The notes under the pieces are model-generated. The model worked only from the letters and a program-made list of their open reading frames with translations, was not told the DNA's origin and made no database searches. The position numbers were made by a program, and so were the translations under genes. A stretch of 64,000 nt of DNA from Patiria miniata (lineage: Eukaryota; Echinodermata; Asteroidea; Valvatida; Asterinidae): assembly GCF_015706575.1 (NCBI RefSeq), contig NW_024037067.1, positions 4,588,884 to 4,652,883 of the forward strand, in the 5' to 3' direction. Positions 34,618-45,841 of the stretch are shown here, piece after piece; positions within the stretch are counted from its first letter, which is position 1; each line of letters opens with the position of its first letter.

Positions 34618-37600
34618 TCAATTTAGAACTTTCCCTGCCAATTCCAACTTACAGAGAGCGTCATGTAATGGTATTGCAGTCACACCGGCGATCACAATGC
34701 CAAAGGCTTCGGATGACGCTGTCGCTCCCATTGCAAATTCTTTGTACTTTGGAGCCTCCTGTCAATAAAAAAGAGTGGGGGCTAAACTATTTAATAATCG
34801 TTGATTAGGTTAAAGGAGGTGCTTCGTCCATATTTTGGCACTGTTGCCCAAACGTCAAATTCTTGGGAGAAATACTGGTAAGTCTTCAAATCAACATGGT
34901 TCGTAATTGAGATTTGTAATTTATGATTATGCGTTCGAAGTCTTCACGTTTATAAGATAAACATGTTTAGATCTCAATCTTATTGTGCGGAAAGAAACCT
35001 TTATTACGATCGGGACTTGATAACTCTAAAAAAAGTCGCGGGACAGATTTGACCCGAGATCTGGTTCATACGGGACACCTTTCCGGGTCAAACTGACATT
35101 TCTCCGGGTCAAAATCACTTCTGTTGGTCAAAACGACACTTCTCCGGGTCAAAATGACACTTCTCTTGGTCTTAAAATGACACTTATCTGGATCAAAATG
35201 ACACTTCTTCTGGTCAAAATGACACTTATCTGGATCAAAATGACCCAAAGAATGACCGCGAGAAGTGTCATTTTGACCCTGAAAAGTATCAGGTCAACTT
35301 ATGACCCGGGTTACTGGTGAAAACCGACCCGGGGTAGGTTTAGAGTATATAATATGGCCTGCTTGACTCACATTTTGCGAGATTTGGTAAAAGGTGTTGA
35401 CGTAGGAAGCCCCACAGATGAGTCCCGCAAAGAAGATGATGGCGAAGATGATAAAAATACTAGGCATCCATGCCAAGCAGATGACGCATAGAATCACAAC
35501 CAGCACAGCACACTTCAGAAAAAAAAGCCAATGAATCAAATACATGTTGTAAAATGGAGATGGATGAGCACAAATAAGCAAAAGATCATGGAATCTAATG
35601 GGGGGGGGGGGAGAATAAACTACATGTAGGCCTACCTGTAAGATAGGGAAGACCCATAGCCGTTCAAATGTGACAAGATTAATAGAAGACCTTGACACGA
35701 ACACACCAACTTGGAACAACACCTGAAACCTGCATGGGTGACAAAATTGCTTTGAAATCTTCAAACGGCCAAAAAAAGCAATAAAGCACTAATTTTGTGA
35801 CCATGTTTAGTTTGGCAAACAAGTTAACCGCAAAGGACGTCAACCTCTGTAAGTTTTCGTTTTCGTCTCTAAAGCTGTATTCGATTCATGGCAACCTTGA
35901 ATCCATTTTTTTGAAACTTTCGACTCTTGTTATATCAATTATCTTATAACATTAGTTTGTCAAGTCGTAAGCTCTATAGCAAAGTCATACCATCTGTATT
36001 GACTGGCGTGTGTGAACCGTATTCCTCGGACAAAGATCAACTCCAGCTGTATAACACATGGGATAAAAGGAGAGAGAGATCATTTACTGCTATAATTTTC
36101 CGACGGCCGAACCTATCCTTGATAATGACATATCAGAACGAATATGATATCGTGATATGCTACATTTGATGACCAGAAGGTATTCATATAATTTAATCGA
36201 GATATGATAGATTGCTCTCATAGTCAACAATGACACACATTATACATGTATTGATATAATCGAAGTGTTCTATAATTTCCTCTATCACGGTATTGCATAC
36301 TATTGAGATATTCTAGTTGATACAATAAAAGTTTGATACTCACCAGGCCATTAATGATTAAGTATGAGCCAAAATAGACCAGCATCAGAGGGATGATATA
36401 CTTCATTAAGTGCTACAGTAAAAAAAAAGAAAAGAGATTTGGAGTTTGAGTTCAACACATAGACAACACAACGAGGTGAGATTTGCTACGATTTGGTGCT
36501 ACTTGTTCTTCAGAAGGCAATTTGATTTTTCAACATACAGGGTAAATTTTAAAAAAAGGAAAGAAATCGACAAGACTAGACCAATTTTTGAATGAAGCTT
36601 TGCCTGTAGCACTTTTAAAATCTAGGATATGAAAGCCCAGTCATTATGCTTTCTTTTAGTACAAGAATCATTCAAAGCACTCATATGCTATTCATGTTAG
36701 GGAATTTTGAACACAAAACCCGTTAAAAATTCTGTCCATGGATCACATAAAAATATGTATTTATGTAATGGACGTTTTTGCGTAGGGGTGATGTAAATCA
36801 ATATTAGGTGTTGCCCTTCACCGACGTATAAACCACCGTATGCCTCTCGAGTCCCGAGTGAAAGTTGAAGAAAAAAAATCACTCGTGTGGGACTCGAACC
36901 CACGACCTCATCCTTTCTAGTGCAAACGTTTTACCACTCGACCACTGCACTTACGGGATCGGTTGGCTTGTTCAAATCTGATGTACATATCAGCGGGTAC
37001 CGCATTATATAACCATTTATAAGATGGCTTTTGAGCAACTATATCCTTCTCAGTATAAAACTTGATTTTATAAACGTACAGCTGAAACTGCCGGGAACGA
37101 ATGTACAAACGTATAAATATTTATAGACCTGCGCTGCATGCGCCAGCTATGGAAGTTTAAATTCCAAAACCCTTTAGGATATCCTTTGCACTTGTGACAA
37201 AACTGTAAACAAATAATTAGAAACGATGCTAGCCTCCGTCATATATACGTAGGTAAAAAGTGTAAAATCATTTTCTAGTTTGGAATCTGATACGTCACAC
37301 CAATGTCCACTGACCTTCAAATGATGAATTCGTTCTTGAAACGTTAGATGGCGCTCTTCAGAATCCTTGCATTTGCCTTGGAATGGATCGTACTCCACGA
37401 GGCGGTCTGGATCCTCGTCCTCCTGACCGTTCTTTTGGAAGGATTTCGAAGTCGGGACTCTGACTAGAATGCACCAGTAGCTAACACAAGCACAGAAAGT
37501 AGATGGTCGATTAGTGAGACACTGAAGTATCAATGTCCAAGGCAGTTAATGTCATGTGGCATGTCCTCTGGTATTTCGGGCGATTCACAATGAACATGCG

Positions 37601-40600
37601 CCACCAAGAGTTTGCCAGAGAGAGTTCATTTTTCTCAGAGCATTGTGGGAGATGGTCGACAAATTCGCGCGCGGGACATTTGAAATTGTTAGTTTTTCTG
37701 CAATTAAGGCGGTAATTTATAGACACATACAAAAAAAAATTGAAAACAACGAATTTGTTTTACCTCAAAACTAAACCAAATGGCACAGGGGCTTGTGCAA
37801 GAAGCGCATCTCTAGGTGTCAGGCCGATTTCTGTCAGTGCAGCGAAGGACAGGGACGCCACCAGACTAGCAGCACCTGTTCCAGAGGACCAGGTAGACAC
37901 TACACCCCTGAAAATGAACATGATAAACGTCCATGTGACATGGCATATTTTACTGTTTGTTTCGTGCATAATAGTCTAGGCAATAATTTACGGCAGGAAA
38001 AGGCATGTTTTGTAGCAGAAGTTGGTAACATAGCTTTTTTACCTAACTCAGGGGTGCAGAATCCGAAATGATGGTAACCAAGCTGGATTTCTAGTGGAAA
38101 TATGCATAATTTACATAAACTGTAATATAATTTTATGTCGTGTAATATATTTTTCCCCATTATTTGGGTATATTTTTTTTTCATTAATTCATTTCTAGTG
38201 TTACCAACTTCTACTCCAAAATGCCTCTCTATGTAACGATTTTGGAAATATCGCCTCGTCTAATAGGCTATTTCTTATCAGTAATGTAGCGAGATATTTT
38301 CATGCAGGGAATGTCCCCCCCCCCCCAAAAAAAAAAAAAAAGAATAATAATAATAATAATAGTAATAACAAAAATATATATCAAAAAATAAATAAATAAA
38401 TATGTAAATAAAAATTAAAAATTAAAAAAAAATAACAAAATCAAAAACTCACTTGTCATAGAATGACATCAGACTGACGCCTGTGAATTCTCCAAGACCA
38501 GTGGAAATGCTTGCGAAAAGTACACCTGCAAAAAATAAATTAAAAGCAGACTTCATTTCAATTTGGTATTGATCAAGGGAGTATGGCTCCTGCTCAGCAT
38601 TTCTATTTCCAACAAGCTGACATGTATACATTGCCTCCAGTGGATTATCTTTCGATGGGTCTTTACTCAAGTTACCATATAGATTCATTTCTGGAGCAAG
38701 ACGGAAGTGACCATCTGCCATGCAAATTTGTAATATTAATAGTAATTATGCTGTGTTCATACAGTGTGTATCCAAAAAAAGCTAACAAAATATAATTAAC
38801 GATCTGATACACCGTGCCCTCTGGAGACATGCACACAATAGGAAACAAAAGATTGTATAGGTCTCCACAGGGCAATTTTATGAAATAGATATATGGATTT
38901 TACTCAAACACTAGGAATTTCCAAGGTGGGTTGAACCGTCGCAAATGGAAGAGTTTTAGAAAAGGGATATTAAGTCCGAAATTCAGCCAAGGAAATTAAT
39001 TGTGGTTAAAATAAGAGCATTAATTTTTGAAACTGCATTTTCAAACTCTAAAACTTTAATACACGAGAACAAACATTTCAGTATGTGCCAGATATAGGAT
39101 GTGTAACCAACATAAATAATATGGGTATGATTTGAAAAATAGCCTTTCCACTTTACAATGAGACATCAAACGTCCAAAGCTGATAATGTTTGACAGAGTT
39201 AGGGGGAAGTTTCCAAGAGAGGTCAAATTGACCATGGGACCAATTTTTTTAATTTTAGGCATTGGGACGAAGAGCCTATAATTGCCTCTGTCTGTATATT
39301 TGCCTGGCCTCACGAGATGTGTTTAGCGAGTAAAAGCCAAACAATCAAAATTTGGTCCCATGGTCAATTTAACCTCTGTTGGAAAATGACTCATAACTTT
39401 GTCAAACATTATCAGATGTGGACGTTTGATGTCTCATTTTAAAGTAAAAAAGGCGTATCTTTCAAACCATAACTATATTATCTATGTTGGTTACGCATTA
39501 TGGCATTACGTTATAATTAGTTTGCATTTGTTTTGATACACACTGTATAGCGATTGAGGTCTCACAGCGTTTCGCAAATTAGTACCCACTTTTCATCAGG
39601 CCATGAGACATGTTTTTCTGCAGCAGCTCGAGATCAGCGCAGTTTGGTATGTGCCCTCACAGGTGCAATACAATAGGAAAGGGAAATTGTAGTGAAGTGC
39701 CTTGCCCAAGAACACAAGCACCATGTTTCCCATAAGGGGTCGAATTAATGTACTATGGCACATGAGTCGAACACCGTAACCACTACGGCTCTTTAATTTC
39801 TTTTCCCTCTTTCCTTTCAACAAACTGACCGATATAAGTATATTACAGCAGCCCTTACAAATCCAAACACGGGTCGACGGTGAGGACAAATCTATAGGCA
39901 TTATGCACTGAATTGGCATCTCAAAGGCTTTTCATTGTTATTTCAATTTAGTGAATGCGCAAATGGTCAACTCATGCCAAAACAAAACGCTGCCCTCTAT
40001 TGTTACTTACCAACTATTGTCAGAGTTCGTATTCGCACTAAAGCGACGATGAGGCAGCCCAGTACGGCTGTCACCACAGTGGACAGAATCTTGATACTGC
40101 AAATTATGAAATAACATTACACCCATGCTCGTCATTCTTATCAAGGATTGAGTTGTTAGGTTAGGTAGTATAGCTTAAAGATGGATTTCGTTGCGAATAT
40201 ATGTATTAATTTGCAGGATTATGTATACAATTTAACTTGACCACAGCATACATAAGCAATAATAACAGGTATGCGTTAAAACGTCTGGACCAAAGTACAT
40301 GTACATACATTTAGAGTAACCATGAAGCCATTTGCGAATAACTATACCCTTTGCGAGTTACATTTGAATATTGCCCGGCGGACTGACTTGCTCATAATGC
40401 TTGGCAGGTTTTAACTTTGAATTATCCGGACCTTAGACACTGTTGCTATACCACATGATTCGGGGCACAAATTAAAGACACCAGACCATTCCGGAGCTGA
40501 TGGGATTTGCTAGCGTAAAGCACCTTGGGAAAATTGTTAGTATCAGTGGTGCACCCAGGATTTTTTTTTTTTTTTTTTTTTAAATGTTGCCCACAATTTT

Positions 40601-43600
40601 TGGCCGCAGAAAAAAAATAGAAGTTTTTTTTCGGGGGGCGGATTATTTTGACATTGGTGGCGCCACTTACACCCCTATTATACTACTCGAAAATAGGCTA
40701 CATACATATTACCAAGGTAAAATCGTGGGACAACCCCCCCCCCCCAAAAAAAAAAAAACCTCTGCGGGGAGGGGCTCAAGCCCCCTGAGCGCGAGAGTGC
40801 ATGTTTGCCTCGCTGATTTTACGGCAACCTGAGTGCTACGTGTCTACCCGGCCTTGCGTGTTACAGTGTAAAGAACTGACCTGAATCTCGATGAGTGACC
40901 TCGGATGAGAGGCACTATTGAATACTCTACAAAGCCCACCCACTTATAACGCTTCAATTCAACTGCTCAAAAGCAAATTAAAAGCAGCACGAGGTCAAGT
41001 ATAGTTTACGAAGGAATGATATTAAAAAGCTGAAGCTAATAGGGCCAGGTCACTTTTGCCTACTGTACATAAATGCAAACTGTAGAAAACAAATATTTCA
41101 AATACCTTAAAGAAGAACAGACAAACCAATAGAACACAAACAATACAGGGACGGATATTTCAATCTGAACTCACTCGTAGTGAATATAGTGAAGAAACCA
41201 CGGTGCTGCTAGCATAACTACCACTTCCGGTACGATATCTGCCAGTAGAATCACCTATTAGATAAATCAGTCAGCAAAAGCTTTAATACTAAAAAAAAAA
41301 AACCAGATTAAGGGGAACAAATTAACGGAAAATTACAAAACTGTCTACATTAGGTCTTGTTTTTGGTTGACGGAAACATATCAAGGTCACAATGGCCGCA
41401 CTCTTCCCTAATTACTATAAACAAATCATCTCTAAAAACCAGTCTCCAAAAGGATAATTTGTGCAAAACAATTTGGATTATAAGTACAATTCAAAAGTAG
41501 GAACGATTATCTCTCTAGCTGCCATTTCTGTGGAGTGTAAATGTGCATAACAACGGCACTTTTAGCTATCAAAGCGCTTCACATTTGTGTTTGCCCTTGA
41601 TCATTGGGCCAATAAAACATTCCAAAGGCAACCTCAGCTTTCTGGGGAGTGTCTAACTCGATGCAAAAAAATCGGCGCAAAGCAGCTAAAGTCAAACACA
41701 TAACCATCTCTGCCCTCACAGGTACCCATTTACTTCTGGGTGGGGAGAAGCAATGAGTGACAAAGTGCCTTGCCCAAGGGCACACGCACCGAAATCCCAG
41801 GCTGGACTCGAACCCACAACCTGCAAAATTACCCAAGGACCATGAGTTCAATGCTCCAGACCATAAGGCCACGCACTAATGTCTATTTAAATTGTATAGT
41901 GGCAGTACAGAGTTGAAAATGTTACTAGGCGTATGTTTTTGTCAGACCTAGAGCTATTTTAAAGGATAAACACGGTCCCGAGACAGCTTGTACCAAGCCC
42001 CCCCCCCCCCCGCCCCAACAAAAACCCAAAATTGGACATATTTTACATATGTGCAATATTTACTACCCGACAAAAGTGTGCCGGTGTAGCGTGAATTTAC
42101 GTGTCTATGAAATTCGGACTCATTGGTAATACCGCGCATGCGTAAGTATGGTAATTAGGAAAGTGACCGGTCACGTGAGAGGGATTAATCAATAATAGGG
42201 AAAAAAGGTCCGACTTTCATAGGAGTCGGATTTTCATGTGACACCGGTAACGTGCCCTTGAAAAATAGCCAAACAGTCGAATTTCCAATATTTAAAACTG
42301 TTTTTTCCCCTTGCATTGCAAGAGGAATGTGTTGCTTTTGTTCCATGCAAGTTGGCATTCATTGTTTTCCGCGTTTAAAACACTATGTCGTTTCTGTCAT
42401 TTTATTTTGTTATTGTTTTACGTTGTTTGAAGAAACCAAATCTCCTAATGATCATTGAAAATCACTGGACTGAAAATTCAATGTAATACATCTGGTGTGC
42501 ATTGAGCTATTGCCCCACAAGTTAACGAGTGGGATATTTTTCCATGAAAGTTGATTTTCATTCGGATTGTATTTTTCGCGTTTAAGCACTATATTGTTTC
42601 GGTCACATAATTTGTATTGGTTGACGGTTTCTCATGAAATTAATTCACATAATCATGTTACAAATCATGATAAATCACTGGAAAAAATATCAACTTAATG
42701 CAACTGGTATTTCTTGAGATATATTCCGAAACACGAGTATATCCTTTTTGTTCAATAGTGAGGCATCCGTGTTGATGCTTTGTCAGAGGTGGACCACTTT
42801 TTATGTGGTGCGCCCTCTATTGAGAGAACATTAATGTAGACCGTAAGGGGCTGTTGAGTGTTGTTCCCTGGAATTGAAAACCATATAACTAAACAATGAG
42901 AAACCACAGTAGAAATAATAATCAAACTGGCACACCCTTACCCCTGTTGATAGTTGGTTGCAGTCAAGTCTCTTCGCCGAGGTATCGTTATTTGACGCTG
43001 TATTGCTGGCTGGTTTTGCAGTAACATTCCAAAGATCGCCACCGGCCTATTTTTCATTGCGGAATTTATTCGGATTGAAGAAGAAAAAAAAAAAAAAACA
43101 TCGGTTTTTGAGTTTCGTTATAATTTGAACTTCTTCACTTGCCTTCACCGTCAATTCAAATGAGCTACGGCCAGTGTTGCGTGTAAGCTGATACAGCAAA
43201 GCCACGCAATCAAGGCTAAAATGAAATTTGTATGCGGAATATATTGTTCACATATAATTTCTTTTTACAATAGAAGTCTTATTTTTTTTTCTAATAATGT
43301 TGCCCAAAATTGTTGGCAGCAGAATGTTTTATTTTTATTAATTTTTTTGTTGGGGCGGACTTTTGACGATGGTGGCGCCATTTATACCCCTATTATACTA
43401 CTCGAAAATATGCCTCCTTCATATCGCCACGGTCAAATCGTGGGACGAAAGAAAAATTGAACACCCCCCCCCCCAAAAAAAAGCGGCATTGACAACCTCT
43501 CAAGATCCCCGCTCCCCCCCCCCCCCCCTTGGTTGCGCCACTGTGCCCAAGGGTACAGTTTCTAAGACAACCTTCATCAGCGATTGTTTTCTTCTGAATG

Positions 43601-45841
43601 ATGCTATTTCAGTCAGAATAATTTCGTAGGGTATTGGGTACCAGTCCTATCGTCACTCTGAGCAATCCGATATTCTCGTTTAATCGGTACTAGGTGTACT
43701 TTTCCAGGTATAACTGCAATAATCCCTTTACGTGTCAATCCTTTTCCAATTGAAACATAATAAGTGAAATTAAGGACATCAAGAGACACTGGGTCAGTGT
43801 AATCTTTGAAAAGCTCCACATCTGTGTAATAGTTAGATCAATGGAGGAACCTTTGTAGTACCTACCTCAAAATCGCTCCCAAGGATGTCAAAGGCAGCGC
43901 TCAACATGAGTACATACATGTAGAAGCTGGACAATCCGAGAATCCTTAAAAAAATAAATGAAATTTGAGAGGTCTTACTATTTCTTTTGTCAGATTTGGA
44001 AACTGCAAAGTATTTTTTTGATTACTTCCGGTGTTACCGGAAGTGCAATAAAAACTGAATATAACTAGGAAGCGGAAGCATTTTACTACATTTTACTACG
44101 TTTTACTATAGTTTGTTGGAACAAATAAGAAAGCGACTGCTTACAATAATAGTACTGCTACCACATAATTTCATCATATTTGTTCACCAGGGACTGCAAA
44201 ATCACAGCTCTTATAAGAATAAACCCAGGGGAGGATCCAGGAATTTGTACGAAATCACACAAAGCATTCAAAACTAATGTTCTAGTCTTTGTTCTGATTT
44301 CTTCCGGCGTAACTCGCATACTAACACTGATTCTTTAATTCATACCTTTATGCAGAAATGCAATATTTCGACAGTGTAGCCACAAACTTTTTTTTGTTAT
44401 CTCAGTGCAGAATTTTAGGAAGCCCGTGCATGCAAAAGACATAAGCCATTTTATTTTTGATATTGAGATAATCAAATGTTGCATATATTAAGCTCCAAAC
44501 ACGTCATAGAGGCTCCCTCAAGTCTACCGATTCCGATTCTGACCATGAATTCAATTCTAATATTCTCGTCCATTTTCTGATATTTTTCGCCATAACCGAT
44601 TGAAATCGCACCTCGCCAGTTTTCCTCTCATATCTGAATGCTGAAAATTAATATTTCTACAGCGTGTAGCCACAAACTTTTCTGTCGTAAACTCAGTGCA
44701 GAATTTTATTATGCCCATGCAAAAGAAAAAAAACCCATAAAAGCCATTATATGTTGCATAAACTCCAACGACGTTAAAGGCTCCGTCAAGTCTACCGTTG
44801 TCATAAATTCAGTGCAGAATTTTATTATACCCATGCAAAAGACCAAGAAAACCCCCAAAATAAAAGCAATTTTATCTTAAAATTAGCATAATTATGTTTC
44901 ATAAACTTTAAAGACGTGAGACGCTCAGTCAATTCTACCAATGTAGTAACCTTAGTGCAGAATTTTATTATGCCCATGCAAAAGACACACAAAAAAGCCA
45001 TTTTATTTTAAGATTAGCATAATTCTGTTGCATAAACTCCAACGACGTTAGAGGCTTCGTTAACTCTACCAATAGTCCCAACTGGTTGTATGCTTGAGTA
45101 ACCATCCATGCAGCACCAGATGTGCACTTCCTGATAGGCCTACAAGTCTTTTCATAGGATCATTTTTAATTTAATTCTATCATTTGATCCCTGTCATATC
45201 TTCGTAGGCTAAATAATGATATCAATTACAATGATCACCTTTGGATATATAATGCTGTGACGTCATCAACCGGAAGTTAGGTGTTATTATTACGTCATCA
45301 AACCGGAAGTTAGGTGTTATAATACAAACAATTGTATTTCCCATAGTTTAATACGTTATTTTAACCTCACAATGAAAATGTATCCTCTCCGAAATGTATC
45401 AGTATTCACTTACCGTTTTGACTGATGACGTTATCAAACCAGAAATTTCTTTTTTTTTGCGCACATGAAATGTTTACTGAAATTTATCACACCGTTAAAG
45501 ATACCAGTAACCAAATAATCAATTGTACTGGAAGGGATTTAATTTCGTGATCCTGGTTCTACACGAACATTTATTCCTAACTTAACTGGGCAGTGTATAA
45601 TGAAAAGGCTGTCCGCCAGACCACTCTGCGTTTGTAACTCAAACAAACGCGAACCTCTAGTTAATTTTTTTTTTCGTTTTTGAGTGTGTATCAGGTCTTA
45701 ATTATCGAACTTTAATTCCACTTACCAGAATGCAAGAAGATTTCGTCGCTTCTCCTTATTGCACTGTTGATCATCTGCTGGCAGGAAAGCATCGGTTTCC
45801 TCTTGGTTCTTGTGCCGTTTGCACGAGTCGCCTTTCTCCAT
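34618..45841 (-). CDS. CLN3: CLN3/battenin paralog A
   Basis: Thirteen exons, all GT-AG and in phase, encode 449 residues: 45841-45726, 43944-43866, 43046-42942, 41254-41175, 40096-40011, 38525-38453, 37907-37764, 37480-37315, 36412-36344, 36046-35991, 35729-35636, 35512-35372 and 34758-34618. CLN3 is a multi-pass lysosomal/endosomal membrane protein with a major-facilitator-like fold; its loss causes juvenile Batten disease. Family signatures are VLMLSAAFDILG, ISTGLGEFTGVSLMSFY, STWSSGTGAASLVASLSF, FQVGVFVSRSSI, ICGASYVNTF and KEFAMGATASSEAFG. The exon-3 lumenal loop has Asn-Val-Thr and Asn-Asp-Thr glycosylation sites. An acidic loop (QEDEDPDRLVEYDPF) lies where human CLN3 has its sorting signal. 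The end is LHDALCKLELAGKVLN with no CaaX box. The start is the first ATG of exon 1. Paralog B lies about 4 kb upstream. Confidence 0.95.
34647..34652 (-). promoter_or_regulatory. Consensus GTAAGT donor inside the last CLN3-A exon
   Basis: The last exon reads CTCT|GTAAGT in the codons for Ala-Leu-Cys-Lys. If used, it would splice the tail to a further exon and could restore a different C-terminus. No downstream exon was identified; paralog B has the weaker GTAGGA at the same place. Confidence 0.3.
35070..35300. repeat. ~20 bp minisatellite in CLN3-A intron 12
   Basis: About ten diverged units of GGGTCAAAATGACACTTCT lie between the last two exons. The unit contains a GGTCA half site and its near-inverse TGACACTT. 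A short open frame over it (HFDPDKC-like) is an artefact of the repeat. Confidence 0.8.
36740..36962 (-). mobile_element. tRNA-derived SINE in CLN3-A intron
   Basis: Minus strand has an A-box-like TGGTCGAGTGGT and a T-arm GTGGGTTCGAGTCCCAC (about 36907-36891), followed by GATTTTTTTT and a body with GGTTTATACGTCGG. No acceptor stem can pair, so this is a SINE, not a tRNA gene. Confidence 0.65.
38315..38440. repeat. Low-complexity C run, A run and ATA/AAATA tract
   Basis: A C-run then a long A-run is followed by AAT and AAATA microsatellite sequence, ending about 13 bp before the exon at 38453. It lies on the donor side of the CLN3-A ISTGLGEF exon. Confidence 0.8.
38762..39545. mobile_element. 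TA-flanked element with long inverted arms
   Basis: 784 bp between TA dinucleotides. The left end is CAGTGTGTATCCAAAA and the right end is TTTTGATACACACTG. The interior has a second inverted repeat: roughly 39090-39255 mirrors 39350-39510 (shared ACCATGGGACCAAAT-type and ACATCAAACGTCC blocks). It lies in intron 5 of CLN3-A. Tc1/mariner-type termini; no transposase frame. Confidence 0.8.
39596..39795 (-). mobile_element. SINE, same family as at 59.9 kb
   Basis: Minus strand starts GAGCCGTAGTGGTTACGGTG, passes a degenerate B box, and contains TGGTGCTTGTGTTCTTGGGC and AAGGCACTTCACTAC. It lies directly beside the element ending at 39545. Confidence 0.7.
40544..40800. mobile_element. hAT-like MITE family 2, copy 1
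   Basis: Starts CAGTGGTGCACCCAGG, then a T tract, ATGTTGCCCACAATTTTTGG, GGTGGCGCCACTTACACCCC, TATTATACTACTCGAAAATA, and C and A runs. The far terminus is not clear. It is about as similar to 43280-43543 as an old family member; in CLN3-A intron 4. Confidence 0.6.
41695..41875 (-). mobile_element. SINE in CLN3-A intron
   Basis: Minus strand has GTGCGTGGCCTTATGGTCTG (A-box region), GTGGGTTCGAGTCCAGCC (B box) and TTGGGCAAGGCACTTTGTCA. It ends GGTACCTGTGAGGGCAGAGA. Confidence 0.75.
42490..42860. repeat. Units of the ATAACTCAAG-related repeat
   Basis: Contains TTTTCGCGTTTAAGCACTAT, TTTCGGTCACATAATTTGTA and GTGCGCCCTCTATTGAG, also seen at 47.9-48.6 kb and, more weakly, in the 5.8-7.2 kb array. 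It lies in intron 3 of CLN3-A. Confidence 0.55.
43280..43543. mobile_element. hAT-like MITE family 2, copy 2
   Basis: Shares AATGTTGCCCA, GGTGGCGCCATTTATACCCC and TATTATACTACTCGAAAATA with 40544-40800. It ends CTTGGTTGCGCCACTG, which pairs with the start of the first copy (CAGTGGTGCACCCAGG). The left terminus is degraded. It lies in intron 2 of CLN3-A. Confidence 0.6.
44390..45085. repeat. ~120-140 bp tandem repeat in CLN3-A intron 1
   Basis: At least four units recur near 44400, 44695, 44810 and 44952, each with GTGCAGAATTTTATTATGCC, CATGCAAAAGA, GCATAAACTCCAACGACGTT and GGCTCCGTCAAGTCTACC. Spacing is irregular. Non-coding. Confidence 0.8.
45256..45322. promoter_or_regulatory. Tandem CRE + ETS-like modules
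   Basis: A 29-30 bp unit containing TGACGTCATCAACCGGAAGT occurs at 45258 and again at about 45291 with ACGTCATCAAACCGGAAGTT. A third, degenerate version (TGACGTTATCAAACCAGAA) is near 45425. TGACGTCA is the full CRE and ACCGGAAGT the ETS consensus. They sit in intron 1, about 400-580 bp downstream of the CLN3-A start codon. Could be an enhancer or a repeat fragment. Confidence 0.4.

Noticed and set aside
35066..35248. Cys-His-Phe-Asp repeat peptide that looks like a zinc-binding array
   Set aside because: Arises from the 20 bp minisatellite inside a CLN3 intron.
36891..36962. tRNA gene
   Set aside because: T arm and A box are present, but the acceptor stem cannot pair; better as a SINE head.
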